This document shows, one piece after another, positions 15,875 to 25,048 of a DNA stretch of 64,000 nucleotides. Origin of the DNA: Duganella fentianensis. Lineage in GTDB: Bacteria > Pseudomonadota > Gammaproteobacteria > Burkholderiales > Burkholderiaceae_D. Each line of letters opens with the position of its first letter. Positions within the stretch are counted from its first letter, which is position 1. The stretch is from NCBI RefSeq assembly GCF_009857835.1, contig NZ_WWCL01000002.1:124001-188000 (forward strand), in the 5' to 3' direction. A model generated the notes under the pieces. That model was not told the origin of the DNA. It worked only from the letters and a program-made list of their open reading frames with translations, and made no database searches. Both the position numbers and the translations under genes were made by a program.

Positions 15875-17044
15875 CTAGGCAGGCATGGCGTAGAGCGCCG
15901 TGCTGCCTTCCAGCGAGGACTGCAGCGCGGCGCCCGCGTGGACCCGCATCGCGCTTTCATAGTGCTGTATGGCTGTCTCCAGCGAGCACTGCCCGGCCAG
16001 CACCTGTTGCAGCTGCTGGCACAGCAGCTGGGCATCGCGCAGCGCCGTATTGCAACCGAGGCCGCTGGCGGGACTCATGGCGTGTACGGCGTCGCCCAGT
16101 GCCGTGATGCGCCCCGTCGGCCAGCTGGCGATGCGCGCCGTCTGGCGCACCGTCATCAGCGCTTGCGATTGCACTGGCGTGGCTGCAAACAGTGCGCGTA
16201 GCTCGGGTGCCCAGTCTGCGGCGATGGCTGCGCAGCATAGGCTGAGGGTAGCCCCGCCCTGCGGCAGCGGGGCGCCCGGGGCCAGGCCGAAGCGGTGGCG
16301 CTGGCCTATCAGCGCCCAGTACAGATAATTCTCCGGTGAGGGCATAAGCCCGGTGGCGTCGAACTGCATGGGATCGATGATCAGTGCGAGCTGGCGCTCG
16401 AAGATGGCGTGGGTGGCCTGCAGCAGCGGTGCAGCCAGCCCTGCCTGCTGCGCCTGTGCCAGCGACAATCGGCCGTACAGGCACAGCGCGCCCGTGTCCT
16501 GCGCCGGTGCACTGGCCAGATAATGGCTGGCCAGCCATGAATTGACGCCGTCTGCGCCCACCAGCAGATCGCAACGCTGGCTGGGGCCGTGGGCAAAATT
16601 CAGCGTGACGCTAGCCCCATCGCTCTGTACGCTGGCTAGCTGCATACCGAATTGCACGCAGGATTCCAGTCCCTGCAGCATGGCGCGGCGCATGGCCTGA
16701 CGGTCCATTTTCCAGTCGTGATCAACGCGGCCCTGCACCAGCCGGTCCGACCATGCGGGCAGATGCTTGTCGAGCGCTTGCAGGCCCGCGTCGAAAGAGC
16801 GCAAGGGCGTGGTACTGGCCCGCGCCGATGCTAGCGCCGCAGTGGCGGCGGTGCCGAGGCAGGCGGCCAGTGCCGCCTGTCCGCTCTGGTTGATACGGAT
16901 GCGGTAGCCCTGCGGGCGGCTGTCGAGCGCGGCATCGCGCTCGAACACGCTGACGCGGCAGCCTAGTGCCTGCAAGCCCTGAGCGAGGCACAGGCCGCCC
17001 AGGCCGGCACCGAGGATGGCTACGTGTAATGGGTGGTCTGACAT
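15875..17044 (-). CDS. FAD-dependent monooxygenase (UbiH/aromatic hydroxylase type)
   Basis: About 389 residues. N-terminal Rossmann FAD site GAGLGGLCLAQGL, and the second FAD motif GDAVHAMSPASGLGCNTALRDA at about 290-310 in the GD-x(n)-P class; DLLVGADGVNSW is the conserved DG motif. Such flavoprotein hydroxylases use NAD(P)H and O2 on aromatic or polyketide-like substrates; the substrate is not determinable. The start at 17044 has GGAG 9 bases upstream; 17059 is the longer alternative. Divergently transcribed from the AraC regulator (98 bases apart), so that regulator likely controls it. Confidence 0.85.
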   Translation of the reverse strand: MSDHPLHVAILGAGLGGLCLAQGLQALGCRVSVFERDAALDSRPQGYRIRINQSGQAALAACLGTAATAALASARASTTPLRSFDAGLQALDKHLPAWSDRLVQGRVDHDWKMDRQAMRRAMLQGLESCVQFGMQLASVQSDGASVTLNFAHGPSQRCDLLVGADGVNSWLASHYLASAPAQDTGALCLYGRLSLAQAQQAGLAAPLLQATHAIFERQLALIIDPMQFDATGLMPSPENYLYWALIGQRHRFGLAPGAPLPQGGATLSLCCAAIAADWAPELRALFAATPVQSQALMTVRQTARIASWPTGRITALGDAVHAMSPASGLGCNTALRDAQLLCQQLQQVLAGQCSLETAIQHYESAMRVHAGAALQSSLEGSTALYAMPA

Positions 17045-17142
17045 GTCCGCTAACTCCATGAGGATGAGTGAGGCTGTCAGTATTGGTGCAAACGGTTCTG
17101 CAGTGGTAAGCTGGTTTGGTCAAAAAATAGTGAATTCTGGCC

Positions 17143-17958
17143 ATGAGCAATGACTACAGCGAACGCCACGATGGCCCTGCCATGATCGTGCTGCGCGGCG
17201 GCGCCGAGGCAGCGGGGCAGTTCCAGCTCGGCACGCGCGAAGTGGACTGGCACAGCCACGTGCGCGGCCAGGTATTCTGCGTCGAGCACGGGCTGCTGCA
17301 TGTGGAGACGGCAGCCGGCAGCTGGCTGCTGCCGCCGTGGCGGGCCGGCTGGATACCGCCGGGCACGGCGCACAAGGTCAGGGTGACAGGCGCCCTGCGT
17401 GGCTGGAGCGTGCTGCTGGCGCCGGACTGGTGCGCGCAGCTGCCGCAGCAGCCGGCCATCGTCACGGTGACGCCCGTGCTGCGTGCGCTGGCCGCGCAGG
17501 CGGCCGGCTGGAATCCAGATGCCGGGCTGACAGCGGCGCAGCAGCGCCTCACGGCCGTGCTGCTCGATGAATTGCAGCAGCCCGCGCAGACAGCCTTGCA
17601 CCTGCCCATGCCGCAGGACCGGCGCCTGCAGCGCATCGCCCATGCGCTCATGGCCGAGCCGCTGGATACGCGCAGCATGACGGAGATGGCGATCTGGGCC
17701 GGTATTTCGCCGCGTAATCTGAACCGGCTCTTCCGCCACGAAACAGGCTGCAGCTATGGCCAGTGGCGCGAGCAGCTCCGGCTGGCCGTGGCGCTGGAAC
17801 AGCTGGCGCGCGGCGCTGCCGTGGCGGCGGTGGCCGATGCGCTGGGCTATGCCTGTCCCAGTAATTTCATCGTCATGTTCAAGCGCCATTTCGGCCGTGC
17901 GCCGGGGCGCTACTTCCGCACGCTGGCGCCGGAAATGGCCGCAGGCATAGATGACTAG
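17143..17958 (+). CDS. AraC-family transcriptional regulator with cupin sensor domain
   Basis: 271 residues. N-terminal cupin-like domain (WHSHVRGQVFCVEHGLLHV; PPWRAGWIPPGTAH) and C-terminal AraC helix-turn-helix pair (about 175-265: MTEMAIWAGISPRNLNRLFRHETG, shortened here in sense, and VADALGYACPSNFIVMFKRHFG with the family FGRAPGRYFR ending). Divergent from the FAD monooxygenase gene, its likely target. The inducer is unknown. Confidence 0.9.
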   Translation: MSNDYSERHDGPAMIVLRGGAEAAGQFQLGTREVDWHSHVRGQVFCVEHGLLHVETAAGSWLLPPWRAGWIPPGTAHKVRVTGALRGWSVLLAPDWCAQLPQQPAIVTVTPVLRALAAQAAGWNPDAGLTAAQQRLTAVLLDELQQPAQTALHLPMPQDRRLQRIAHALMAEPLDTRSMTEMAIWAGISPRNLNRLFRHETGCSYGQWREQLRLAVALEQLARGAAVAAVADALGYACPSNFIVMFKRHFGRAPGRYFRTLAPEMAAGIDD

Positions 17959-18014
17959 ACATGTTATGATGCGTCGGGTTATGTGGTCTTTTTGATATCA
18001 TTATGCGAGGCACT

Positions 18015-18500
18015 ATGATTCGACGCGAGCGGCTGACAGCACAACTGGACGGTGATTTTGTCGTCTTTCTGATCGGGATGCGCATCAACAAACCGTTGAT
18101 GCTGCACAAGTGGATGCCGGTGGCGCGCGCCATGCCGCGCATGATAGACGAGCTATCGCGCCAGCCCGAGCGCGGATTTCTGCATGCGGAAATGTGGTTC
18201 TCCCGCACCATCATACTGGTGCAGTACTGGCGTTCCATGGAGCAGCTGCTGGCCTATGCCAAGGACCGCGAGGCCGAGCACCTGCCGGCATGGCAGGCCT
18301 TTAACAAAGCCATAGGCACGGATGGCAGCGTCGGCATCTGGCATGAAACCTATGCTGCCTCGCCGGGCAGCTACGAAAACATCTACGTGAATATGCCTCC
18401 GTTCGGGCTAGGCCGGGCCGGCACGCTGGAGCCTGTCAGCGGCGGCAGGCAGTCCGCGGCCGGACGGATGGCAGCGCAGCGGCAGCATAGCCAGCCATAA
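18015..18500 (+). CDS. DUF4188 domain-containing protein
   Basis: About 161 residues matching the DUF4188 pattern: FVVFLIGMRINKPLMLHKW, FLHAEMWFSRTIILVQYW, LLAYAKDREAEHLPAW, IWHETY, and a C-terminal YENIYVNMPPFGLG. The fold is ferredoxin-like (dimeric alpha/beta barrel), as in small monooxygenase-like and heme-degrading proteins, and the family is sometimes called monooxygenase-like; no activity is established. ATG 18015 is preferred over 18003, which has no ribosome site. It lies just after the AraC gene and may belong with the monooxygenase locus. Confidence 0.75.
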   Translation: MIRRERLTAQLDGDFVVFLIGMRINKPLMLHKWMPVARAMPRMIDELSRQPERGFLHAEMWFSRTIILVQYWRSMEQLLAYAKDREAEHLPAWQAFNKAIGTDGSVGIWHETYAASPGSYENIYVNMPPFGLGRAGTLEPVSGGRQSAAGRMAAQRQHSQP

Positions 18501-18504
18501 CGCG

Positions 18505-19326
18505 CTAGGGGACCGGTTGGCGGCAGGCCTGATCGCTGTCCCAGCGTCCTGCACAGATCCTGCTACGGCATAGCATGCCCTCTATCATGCCCAGTTGCTG
18601 GCAGCGCTGCAGCAAATGCCGGGTGCTATCGCTGGCCTGACGTTCGACGATATCGCGATTGACCAGGGCGGCGCTATCACGGCTGGAACTGCCATGCGCC
18701 ACCAGCGCGGCTAGTAAGGCAGCGTCGCGGTCGGCGCCAGCTTCGGCTGGCACTCTGGTCGCCACCCTGGCAGCCACCTGATCAGGTGGAGATGCCGGAC
18801 GTGGGTTCTTATGTAGCAGTCCCTTTTCATGGCGTTGCGGATGCGCAGGCATAACGGCGGCCACGGCAGGCTGCGTCATGTCTGCTGCTTCCGCGCTGGT
18901 CGGAGAATTGATGATCTCCGCGACCTGATTATTCTGGCTGACGGCGGAGGCCAGCGTACGCGCCGGCGTCAGCGGGATCTGCGCTGCTGGCGCTGCCGAA
19001 ACTGCCGCCGGTCTGGTGGTGGGCGTCAGCGCTGCGGCAGGCGCCGTGGCCTGCACCATGCTGCGCGCCGGGCGCGGATGCAAATACCATGCGCTGGCAC
19101 AGATGAGTGCTATCAGCAGGCCTAGCCGGATGATCCATTGATCGATGCTCCAGTGCTGGGGCCTACTGGCTGCTGGCGTTACGGTGCCACCTTGCCCATG
19201 CCCATGCTCGAGCTGCTGCAGGATGCGCCAGTTGTCGTCGCGCGGCTGGCCCGCCGCACCCTGCAGGCTGGGGCGGATATCCGGACTCGCCTGCCTATTT
19301 TCTGCAATGTTGATCTGGTCTTTCAT
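18505..19326 (-). CDS. Single-pass membrane protein next to T6SS locus, unknown
   Basis: About 273 residues. A charged cytoplasmic N-terminus (MKDQINIAENRQASPDI) leads to one membrane helix (LGLLIALICASAWYL, about residues 72-86). A Pro/Ala-rich periplasmic linker follows, then a C-terminal domain with four Cys (LLQRCQQLGMIEGMLC, ICAGRWDSDQAC). The frame runs on to 19872 but that part is antisense to the M15 peptidase gene; ATG 19326 with GAGG 8 bases upstream is the supported start. It is divergent from the peptidase by 85 bases. The Cys-containing tail recalls small Cys-paired domains in T6SS-linked accessory proteins, but no family is claimed. Confidence 0.55.
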   Translation of the reverse strand: MKDQINIAENRQASPDIRPSLQGAAGQPRDDNWRILQQLEHGHGQGGTVTPAASRPQHWSIDQWIIRLGLLIALICASAWYLHPRPARSMVQATAPAAALTPTTRPAAVSAAPAAQIPLTPARTLASAVSQNNQVAEIINSPTSAEAADMTQPAVAAVMPAHPQRHEKGLLHKNPRPASPPDQVAARVATRVPAEAGADRDAALLAALVAHGSSSRDSAALVNRDIVERQASDSTRHLLQRCQQLGMIEGMLCRSRICAGRWDSDQACRQPVP

Positions 19327-19411
19327 GCGTTTTTCCTCAGGGCTTAGGCTGTGATGCTGACGTCTGGCAGTTTCCGGCGACTTAAGCCGGCCAGCTTTGA
19401 TGGAGCGCACC

Positions 19412-20248
19412 ATGTTGCTTTTCTTTGTGCCGGCCGCTTTTCTGGCGGCCTGTTTTGCCTGTTCGATCTTGCTGTTTTCACCCGTACGGGAAGCGCTGCT
19501 GGTGCATTGGCAGATGCTGCGCCAGCGCATGCGCCGCTGGCGCTGGCCGGCGCCGCTATCACCACTGGCCTTGCAGGGCGGGGTGGCCGCGTGCAGTCGC
19601 AGCTGGCGCCAACTGCAGCAGCTACTGCGGCGGCGCTGGTTGCTGGTGCTGGCGGCGCTGGTGCTGGTCACAGTGCCGGTGCTGCTGGCACTGATGCTGG
19701 CCGGACGAACCATGCTGGACGGATTCCAGGGCGCTGAGCGCGACAGCAACGAACAGGTACTGGCCTTGCTGCAGGGCGAACAGCTGACCGCACCGGTGGC
19801 CTTGCCGCCGCTGGCATTTACCACGGCCGAAGTACTGCAGGTCCGTCCCATGCTGGCCAGCGCCGACCGCAACTGGCAATTGCTGCATCCGGGTTTTTCC
19901 CAGCGCCTGCTGCGGGTGTTTCGCGTGATGCGCGAACAGTACGGCTACGAGATGGCGATACTGGAAGGCTATCGCAGCCCCGAACGGCAGAATCTGCTGG
20001 CTCAGGCTGGCAGCAATGTGACCAATGCACGTGCCTTCCAGAGTTATCACCAGTTCGGTCTGGCGGCGGACTGCGCTTTCCTGCGCGATGGCAAGCTGCA
20101 GATTTCCGAGAAAGACCCATGGGCCATGCGTGGCTACCGCCTGTATGACGAAGTGGCCGAAGCGGCGGGACTGCGCTGGGGCGGCCGCTGGACCATGATG
20201 GACTTTGGCCATGTGGAGCTGCAGCAGGCGGGGGTGTTGCACAAATAG
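19412..20248 (+). CDS. M15-family peptidoglycan peptidase, membrane-anchored
   Basis: About 278 residues. An N-terminal hydrophobic helix (LLFFVPAAFLAACFACSILLF) and a second one (LLVLAALVLVTVPVLLALMLAG) anchor it. The C-terminal half is a VanY/M15-type zinc peptidase: GYRSPERQN, SYHQFGLAADCAF (the S-x-H-x2-G-x-A-x-D zinc motif) and DFGHVEL with the third ligand His. It likely cleaves peptide bonds in peptidoglycan. ATG 19412 has GGAG 6 bases upstream. It lies 106 bases before tssM; some T6SS loci carry a wall peptidase (TagX type) needed to fit the envelope complex, so an equivalent role here is plausible. Confidence 0.82.
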   Translation: MLLFFVPAAFLAACFACSILLFSPVREALLVHWQMLRQRMRRWRWPAPLSPLALQGGVAACSRSWRQLQQLLRRRWLLVLAALVLVTVPVLLALMLAGRTMLDGFQGAERDSNEQVLALLQGEQLTAPVALPPLAFTTAEVLQVRPMLASADRNWQLLHPGFSQRLLRVFRVMREQYGYEMAILEGYRSPERQNLLAQAGSNVTNARAFQSYHQFGLAADCAFLRDGKLQISEKDPWAMRGYRLYDEVAEAAGLRWGGRWTMMDFGHVELQQAGVLHK

Positions 20249-20354
20249 TGCTGCTGGTCATTCATTGTTTTGACGCAAGAAAAGCTGGCGTGGGTGGTGG
20301 CAACATGGTCCGGTCCGCCTGCTGCGATGGCGCCACTTTTTGCTGGCAAACTTC

Positions 20355-23300
20355 ATGATGCGACGCCTATGGTATGCCCTGACTGAACCTCGCCACCTTG
20401 CCCTGATCGGTCTGGCGGCGAGCATCGCCGTGTGCTTTCTCGGTGCGCAGTTGCTGGAGCTGGCGCTGTTCTGGGCGCTGCTGGCAACGCTGCTGCTGTT
20501 GCTGCTGGCGGGCGGAATCTGGCTGTGGCGCCGCCGCCGTGCCGGGCGCGAGGCGAGCCAGCTGGCCAGCGCGATCGGCGATACCGGTGCTGCGCCGGAG
20601 ACGGCGCAGCAGGAACAGACGGGCGCGGAAGTGCGCCAGCTGCGCGAAGCCCTGCTCAAGGCGATTGCCACCATCCGCAGTTCGCGGCTCGGGGCCGTGG
20701 CGGGTCACCGTGCGCTGTACGAGCTGCCGTGGTATATGGTGATCGGCAATCCGGCTGCGGGAAAAAGTACGGCGATTGCCAATTCCGGTCTACAGTTTCC
20801 CGTTGCCGACGGCAAGGTGCTGCAAGGCGTAGGCGGTACCCGCCAGTGCGACTGGTTCTTTACCAGCGAGGGCATACTGCTCGATACGGCGGGGCGCTAT
20901 TCCGTGCAGGATGAGCACAGGCCGGAGTGGTATGGCTTTCTGGATTTACTGCGCAAGCATCGCCAGCGCGCGCCGATTAACGGCATACTGATCGCCGTCA
21001 GCATTGCCGAGTTGCGTACCGCCGATCCCGAAGCGGGCATCTTGCTGGCACGTAGCCTGCGCAAGCGGGTGCAGGATCTGATCGAGCGCCTGCAAGTGTT
21101 TGCCCCCGTCTACGTGGTATTCACCAAGGCTGATCTGATAGCGGGCTTCAGCGAATTCTTTGCCAGTAGCGAGCGCAGCGAACGCGAGCGGGTGTGGGGC
21201 GCCACCATGCCCTACAAGCGCAAGATGGCCAGCCAGCAGATCATGGCCTTCTTCGACAGCAGCTTTGATGAACTGTGCGCAGGACTGAAGGACCTGAGCG
21301 TGGCCAATATGAGCCAGCAGCGGCGCGAACGGATGGCGCCCGGCGTCTTCACCTTTCCGCAGGAATTTGCCACCATCAGGGCGCCGTTGCGGGCGTTTCT
21401 GGCTACGCTGTTCGAAGAAAATCCCTACCAGTTCAAGCCCGTGTTTCGCGGCTATTACTTCACCAGCGCACTGCAGGAAGGCGGCAGCGACAGTGCGCAG
21501 GCTAGCCGGCTGGCGCAGCGCTTTGCGCTAGCCTCCACGCCCGTCAAGGTTGCGCAGGAAGGCGGACAGGCCGGCTTCTTCCTGCTGCAGCTATTCCGTC
21601 AGGTGATCTTTGCCGACAAGGATCTGGTGACGCATTACGCCAGCCGCCAGCGCATGCGCCTGATGTACGGCGGGTTCTTCGCTGCGGCGCTGCTGCTGGG
21701 GGTGGCGCTGGGCGGCTGGAGCTGGTCGTATCTGGCGAACCGTCAGCTGGTCAGCAATGTGCAGGCCGATCTGGATAAAGTGGTGCGTCTGCAGGGCCAG
21801 AGGTCCGATCTGCAGGCTAGGCTGGAAGCTCTGGAGATACTGCAGGACAGGCTGGAACAGCTGGAACGCTACCGTAGCGAGCGGCCGTGGAAGCTGGGAT
21901 TCGGCCTGTATCAGGGCGACGCGCTGGAAGCGAAATTGCGGGCCGAGTATTTTGCCGGTGTCCGCCAGGTGATGCTGGCGCCCGTGGTGACGAATCTGGA
22001 AGCCTTGCTGGCCGAGATGAATGCTCATGCCGACCAGTTACAGCTGGCTGCCGCACCAGCGGCCGCTCCGGCAACTGGGCCGGCAGGGCGGCAGTTCCAG
22101 GAAGCCTCGCCACTAAATGTGGACGATGGCTATAACGCCCTGAAAAGTTATCTGATGCTGGCCGATCCGGCCCATGCCGAGGCCGGACACCTCAATGATC
22201 AGCTTACGCGCTACTGGCGCAACTGGCTGGAAAGTAACCGCGGCAATATGCCGCGCGAGCAGATGATCCGTAGCGCAGAACGGATGATGACCTTCTATCT
22301 GGCCCAGCTGGCCGATCCCGCGTGGCCACGCATAGAAGCCAGGCTGGCGCTGGTCGATCAGGCCAGAGAGAACCTGCGGCGCGTGGTGCGCGGCATGCCG
22401 GCGCGCGAGCGGGTGTATGGCGAAATACGGGCACGGGCCAATACCCGCTATCCGGCGCTGACGGTCGCGCGCATGGTGGGCGAGGCCGATCAGGCCCTGA
22501 TCACGGGTAGCCATGTGGTCAACGGGGCTTACACGCGCGAGGCGTGGGAAAAATTCATACAGCCGGCGATACGGGAAGCGGCCACGCACGAACTGCAAAG
22601 TGCCGACTGGGTGCTGAAGTCGGCCGCACGCGATGACCTGACGCTGGAAGGTAGTCCGGAGCAGATCCAGAAAGGGCTGCTGGAGCTGTACAAGGCGGAC
22701 TATGTGCGCGAGTGGCAGAAGTTCGTGCAGGGCGTGAGCATCGCGCCGCTGAACGGTTTTGAAGGCGCGCTGCTGGCCATGAACCGGCTCGGTGATCCGC
22801 TCGCGTCGCCGCTGCTGAAACTGTTCTCGGCCATCGCCCAGCAGACCAGCTGGGATAATCCGGTGGCGGCGCGAGTCGAAGTGGCCGAAGCGAAAAGCGG
22901 CCTGCTGAACTGGTTCACCAGTGTGGTGCTACGGCGCGCGCCTGCGCAGGTGAATCTGACGGTGGCTGCCGATGGGGGGCAGGCGCAGAAACCGGCGGGT
23001 GTGATCGCGCGTGAATTCGCTGCGTTTGCCCGTCTGCTGGCTGGTAATGAGAAGGACGCTACGCTGCTGCGCACCTATCTGGAGGGGCTGTCGCGCATAC
23101 GTGGCCGGCTCAATCAGCTGAAGAATCAGGGTGACCCCGGCCCCGGAGCACGCCAGCTGATGCAGCAGACACTGGAAGGTTCCGGCTCCGAACTCGCCGA
23201 TACGCTGCGGCTGGTCGACGAGCAGATGCTCACTGGCCTGAGCGACGTCCACAAGCAGCTGGTGCGTCCTCTGCTGGTGCGTCCGCTGATGCAGACCTTT

Positions 23301-24062
23301 GCCGTGCTGGTGGCGCCGGTGGAGCAGGAACTGAACAAGACCTGGCTGGCGCAAGTGCTGGAACCGTTCCGCCAGACGCTGGCGCAGAAATTTCCTTTTA
23401 CGCCAGCAGCGCGCGAACAGGCGAGCGAAGCGGAGATAGGGCGGATTTTCGGCCCCGAGGGTGCCATCGCCCGTTTCAGCACCAGCGCCATGGGGGCACT
23501 GGTGATCCGGCGCGGCGATCTGCTGGCGGCCCGCACATGGGCCGAGATGGGCATACACCTGACGCCAGCCATGGCGGCACGTCTGGCCGGCTGGATGGCG
23601 CCTCTGGGCGCAGCGGGCAGCGCCAGCCAGACCAGCCCGGCCAGCGCAGCGCAGACGCTGTTCCAGCTGCAGCCCATGCCGGCGCAGGGCGCTACCGAAT
23701 ACACCATCGACATCGATGGTCAGCAGCTACGCTACCGCAATACAGCGCCGCAGTGGGCGAGCATGGTGCATCCGGCGGGGCAGGGCGTGTCCGGTGCACG
23801 CATCACGGCGGTCGCACTGGATGGCCGCAATGTCGTCGTCTTTAACGAAAGCGGCGAGGCGGGTCTCAAGAGCATGATCGAAGCGGCGAGCAAACAGAAG
23901 CGCGATGGCGGCGTCTTCGAGCTGCGCTGGCAGGCCGGCCCGCTGAGCATACCGGTAGCGCTGAAAATCATCAGCAGTCCGGATAGTGGCGCCAGCCGCA
24001 GCGCGGAAACGGGCTGGCGTGGCCTGCAGTTGCCCGACACTATCGTGGGGCCATTACCATGA
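20355..24062 (+). CDS. tssM: Type VI secretion membrane protein TssM (IcmF)
   Basis: About 1235 residues. With TssL (and TssJ, not seen here) it forms the trans-envelope complex of the T6SS. Two N-terminal helices (LALIGLAASIAVCFLGA and LLLLLLAGGIWLW), a cytoplasmic domain with an intact Walker A GNPAAGKST (about residues 130-138) and LDTAGRYS, a third helix (GGFFAAALLLGVALGGWSW, about 443-461), then the long periplasmic region with the ImcF-related and C-terminal domains. The start is unclear: ATG 20355/20358 or TTG 20340, none with a good Shine-Dalgarno. The stop overlaps the tagF start (ATGA). The Walker motif is intact, so ATP/GTP binding is expected. Confidence 0.95.
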   Translation: MMRRLWYALTEPRHLALIGLAASIAVCFLGAQLLELALFWALLATLLLLLLAGGIWLWRRRRAGREASQLASAIGDTGAAPETAQQEQTGAEVRQLREALLKAIATIRSSRLGAVAGHRALYELPWYMVIGNPAAGKSTAIANSGLQFPVADGKVLQGVGGTRQCDWFFTSEGILLDTAGRYSVQDEHRPEWYGFLDLLRKHRQRAPINGILIAVSIAELRTADPEAGILLARSLRKRVQDLIERLQVFAPVYVVFTKADLIAGFSEFFASSERSERERVWGATMPYKRKMASQQIMAFFDSSFDELCAGLKDLSVANMSQQRRERMAPGVFTFPQEFATIRAPLRAFLATLFEENPYQFKPVFRGYYFTSALQEGGSDSAQASRLAQRFALASTPVKVAQEGGQAGFFLLQLFRQVIFADKDLVTHYASRQRMRLMYGGFFAAALLLGVALGGWSWSYLANRQLVSNVQADLDKVVRLQGQRSDLQARLEALEILQDRLEQLERYRSERPWKLGFGLYQGDALEAKLRAEYFAGVRQVMLAPVVTNLEALLAEMNAHADQLQLAAAPAAAPATGPAGRQFQEASPLNVDDGYNALKSYLMLADPAHAEAGHLNDQLTRYWRNWLESNRGNMPREQMIRSAERMMTFYLAQLADPAWPRIEARLALVDQARENLRRVVRGMPARERVYGEIRARANTRYPALTVARMVGEADQALITGSHVVNGAYTREAWEKFIQPAIREAATHELQSADWVLKSAARDDLTLEGSPEQIQKGLLELYKADYVREWQKFVQGVSIAPLNGFEGALLAMNRLGDPLASPLLKLFSAIAQQTSWDNPVAARVEVAEAKSGLLNWFTSVVLRRAPAQVNLTVAADGGQAQKPAGVIAREFAAFARLLAGNEKDATLLRTYLEGLSRIRGRLNQLKNQGDPGPGARQLMQQTLEGSGSELADTLRLVDEQMLTGLSDVHKQLVRPLLVRPLMQTFAVLVAPVEQELNKTWLAQVLEPFRQTLAQKFPFTPAAREQASEAEIGRIFGPEGAIARFSTSAMGALVIRRGDLLAARTWAEMGIHLTPAMAARLAGWMAPLGAAGSASQTSPASAAQTLFQLQPMPAQGATEYTIDIDGQQLRYRNTAPQWASMVHPAGQGVSGARITAVALDGRNVVVFNESGEAGLKSMIEAASKQKRDGGVFELRWQAGPLSIPVALKIISSPDSGASRSAETGWRGLQLPDTIVGPLP

Positions 24063-25036
24063 GTAGCGCGGAACCGGGCGTGCAGCTGGCCCGCATCGCC
24101 TATTTCGGCAAGCTGCCAGCGCGCGCCGATTTCATCAAGGCGGCTGACCATCCGGCCGTACTGAAGCTGCTGGATAGCTGGCTGGCGGAAGTCATGAATG
24201 CGCTCAGCAGCGATCCGCGCTGGAAGCTGCACTACGATGCCTTGCTGCCGCTGGATTTCGTCTTTCTCGGCACGCGGCGCCGGCATGCCATTGCCGGACA
24301 GCTGCGCGCCAGCGGTGACCGGTCGCAACGGCGCTTCCCGTTTCTCTGCGCCAGCCTGATCGAGGTGGCGCAGGCGCGCAGTTTTCTGCCCCTGAGTCCC
24401 ATGCTGCTGGCGCCGCTGTGGCAGCAGCTATCGCCATTGGCCAGCAGTGTCTGCGCAGCGCATGATCCGGCTTTGCCGCTCCAGCTGCTCACTGCCGCCA
24501 GCGTTGAAATCGAACGCAGTACCGAGCGGCAGGAGCAATGCTTCGCGGTCTTCGTCGAGCAGCAGACTATCGCGGCGCTGGAAGCCATGCTCGATAGCCG
24601 GCAGGTGCGTCAGCTGATACTGGCGCTGGGCTTGCTGCTGCAGCCGGTGCGCCGCAGCGGCGCCGAGCGGCTCGATAAGAGTCTGGTGCTACCACTGCCG
24701 CAGCCCCCAGTGCACCGGATGGCCGTAGCCACCTTCTGGCTGACGCTGATCATGCCGTTTCTTCTTCCGGCAGATTTCGAACTTTGCCTGTTCATCGGCC
24801 AGCAACGCGGGCGCTACGTGCTGGTGCTGGGCTTTGGCGGTGCGGCGCCGGAGACTCTGCAAGCCATCATAGACCCGCAATGCGCCGCGGAGCAGCAGAT
24901 CAGCTTCGAATATACGGGCTGGGTGGATGAACTGATCACCGGTGATGCCGAGGTGCAGAAGCTGTCCGCCTATCTCGATCAGGGCCAGCTTTCATTGCGC
25001 TCGGTGATCTCACTGTTTCAAGAAACCTTTCACTGA
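24059..25036 (+). CDS. tagF: T6SS-associated protein TagF
   Basis: 325 residues with the TagF/DUF2094 N-terminal segment IAYFGKLPARADFIK and the following LDSWLAEVM, then RFPFLCASL. TagF represses T6SS assembly post-translationally in several species, working with Fha-type partners; some homologues fuse it to a PppA phosphatase domain, which is absent here. It overlaps tssM by 4 bases and is followed 12 bases later by the OmpA-like gene. No TagE/PppA/Fha genes are present in the window. Confidence 0.9.
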   Translation: MSSAEPGVQLARIAYFGKLPARADFIKAADHPAVLKLLDSWLAEVMNALSSDPRWKLHYDALLPLDFVFLGTRRRHAIAGQLRASGDRSQRRFPFLCASLIEVAQARSFLPLSPMLLAPLWQQLSPLASSVCAAHDPALPLQLLTAASVEIERSTERQEQCFAVFVEQQTIAALEAMLDSRQVRQLILALGLLLQPVRRSGAERLDKSLVLPLPQPPVHRMAVATFWLTLIMPFLLPADFELCLFIGQQRGRYVLVLGFGGAAPETLQAIIDPQCAAEQQISFEYTGWVDELITGDAEVQKLSAYLDQGQLSLRSVISLFQETFH

Positions 25037-25048
25037 AGGGAGTCCATC

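Noticed and set aside
19327..19872. N-terminal extension of the single-pass membrane protein (18505 gene)
   Set aside because: It would overlap the M15 peptidase gene in antisense, is Ser/Arg/Cys-rich, and the ATG at 19326 has a Shine-Dalgarno sequence.
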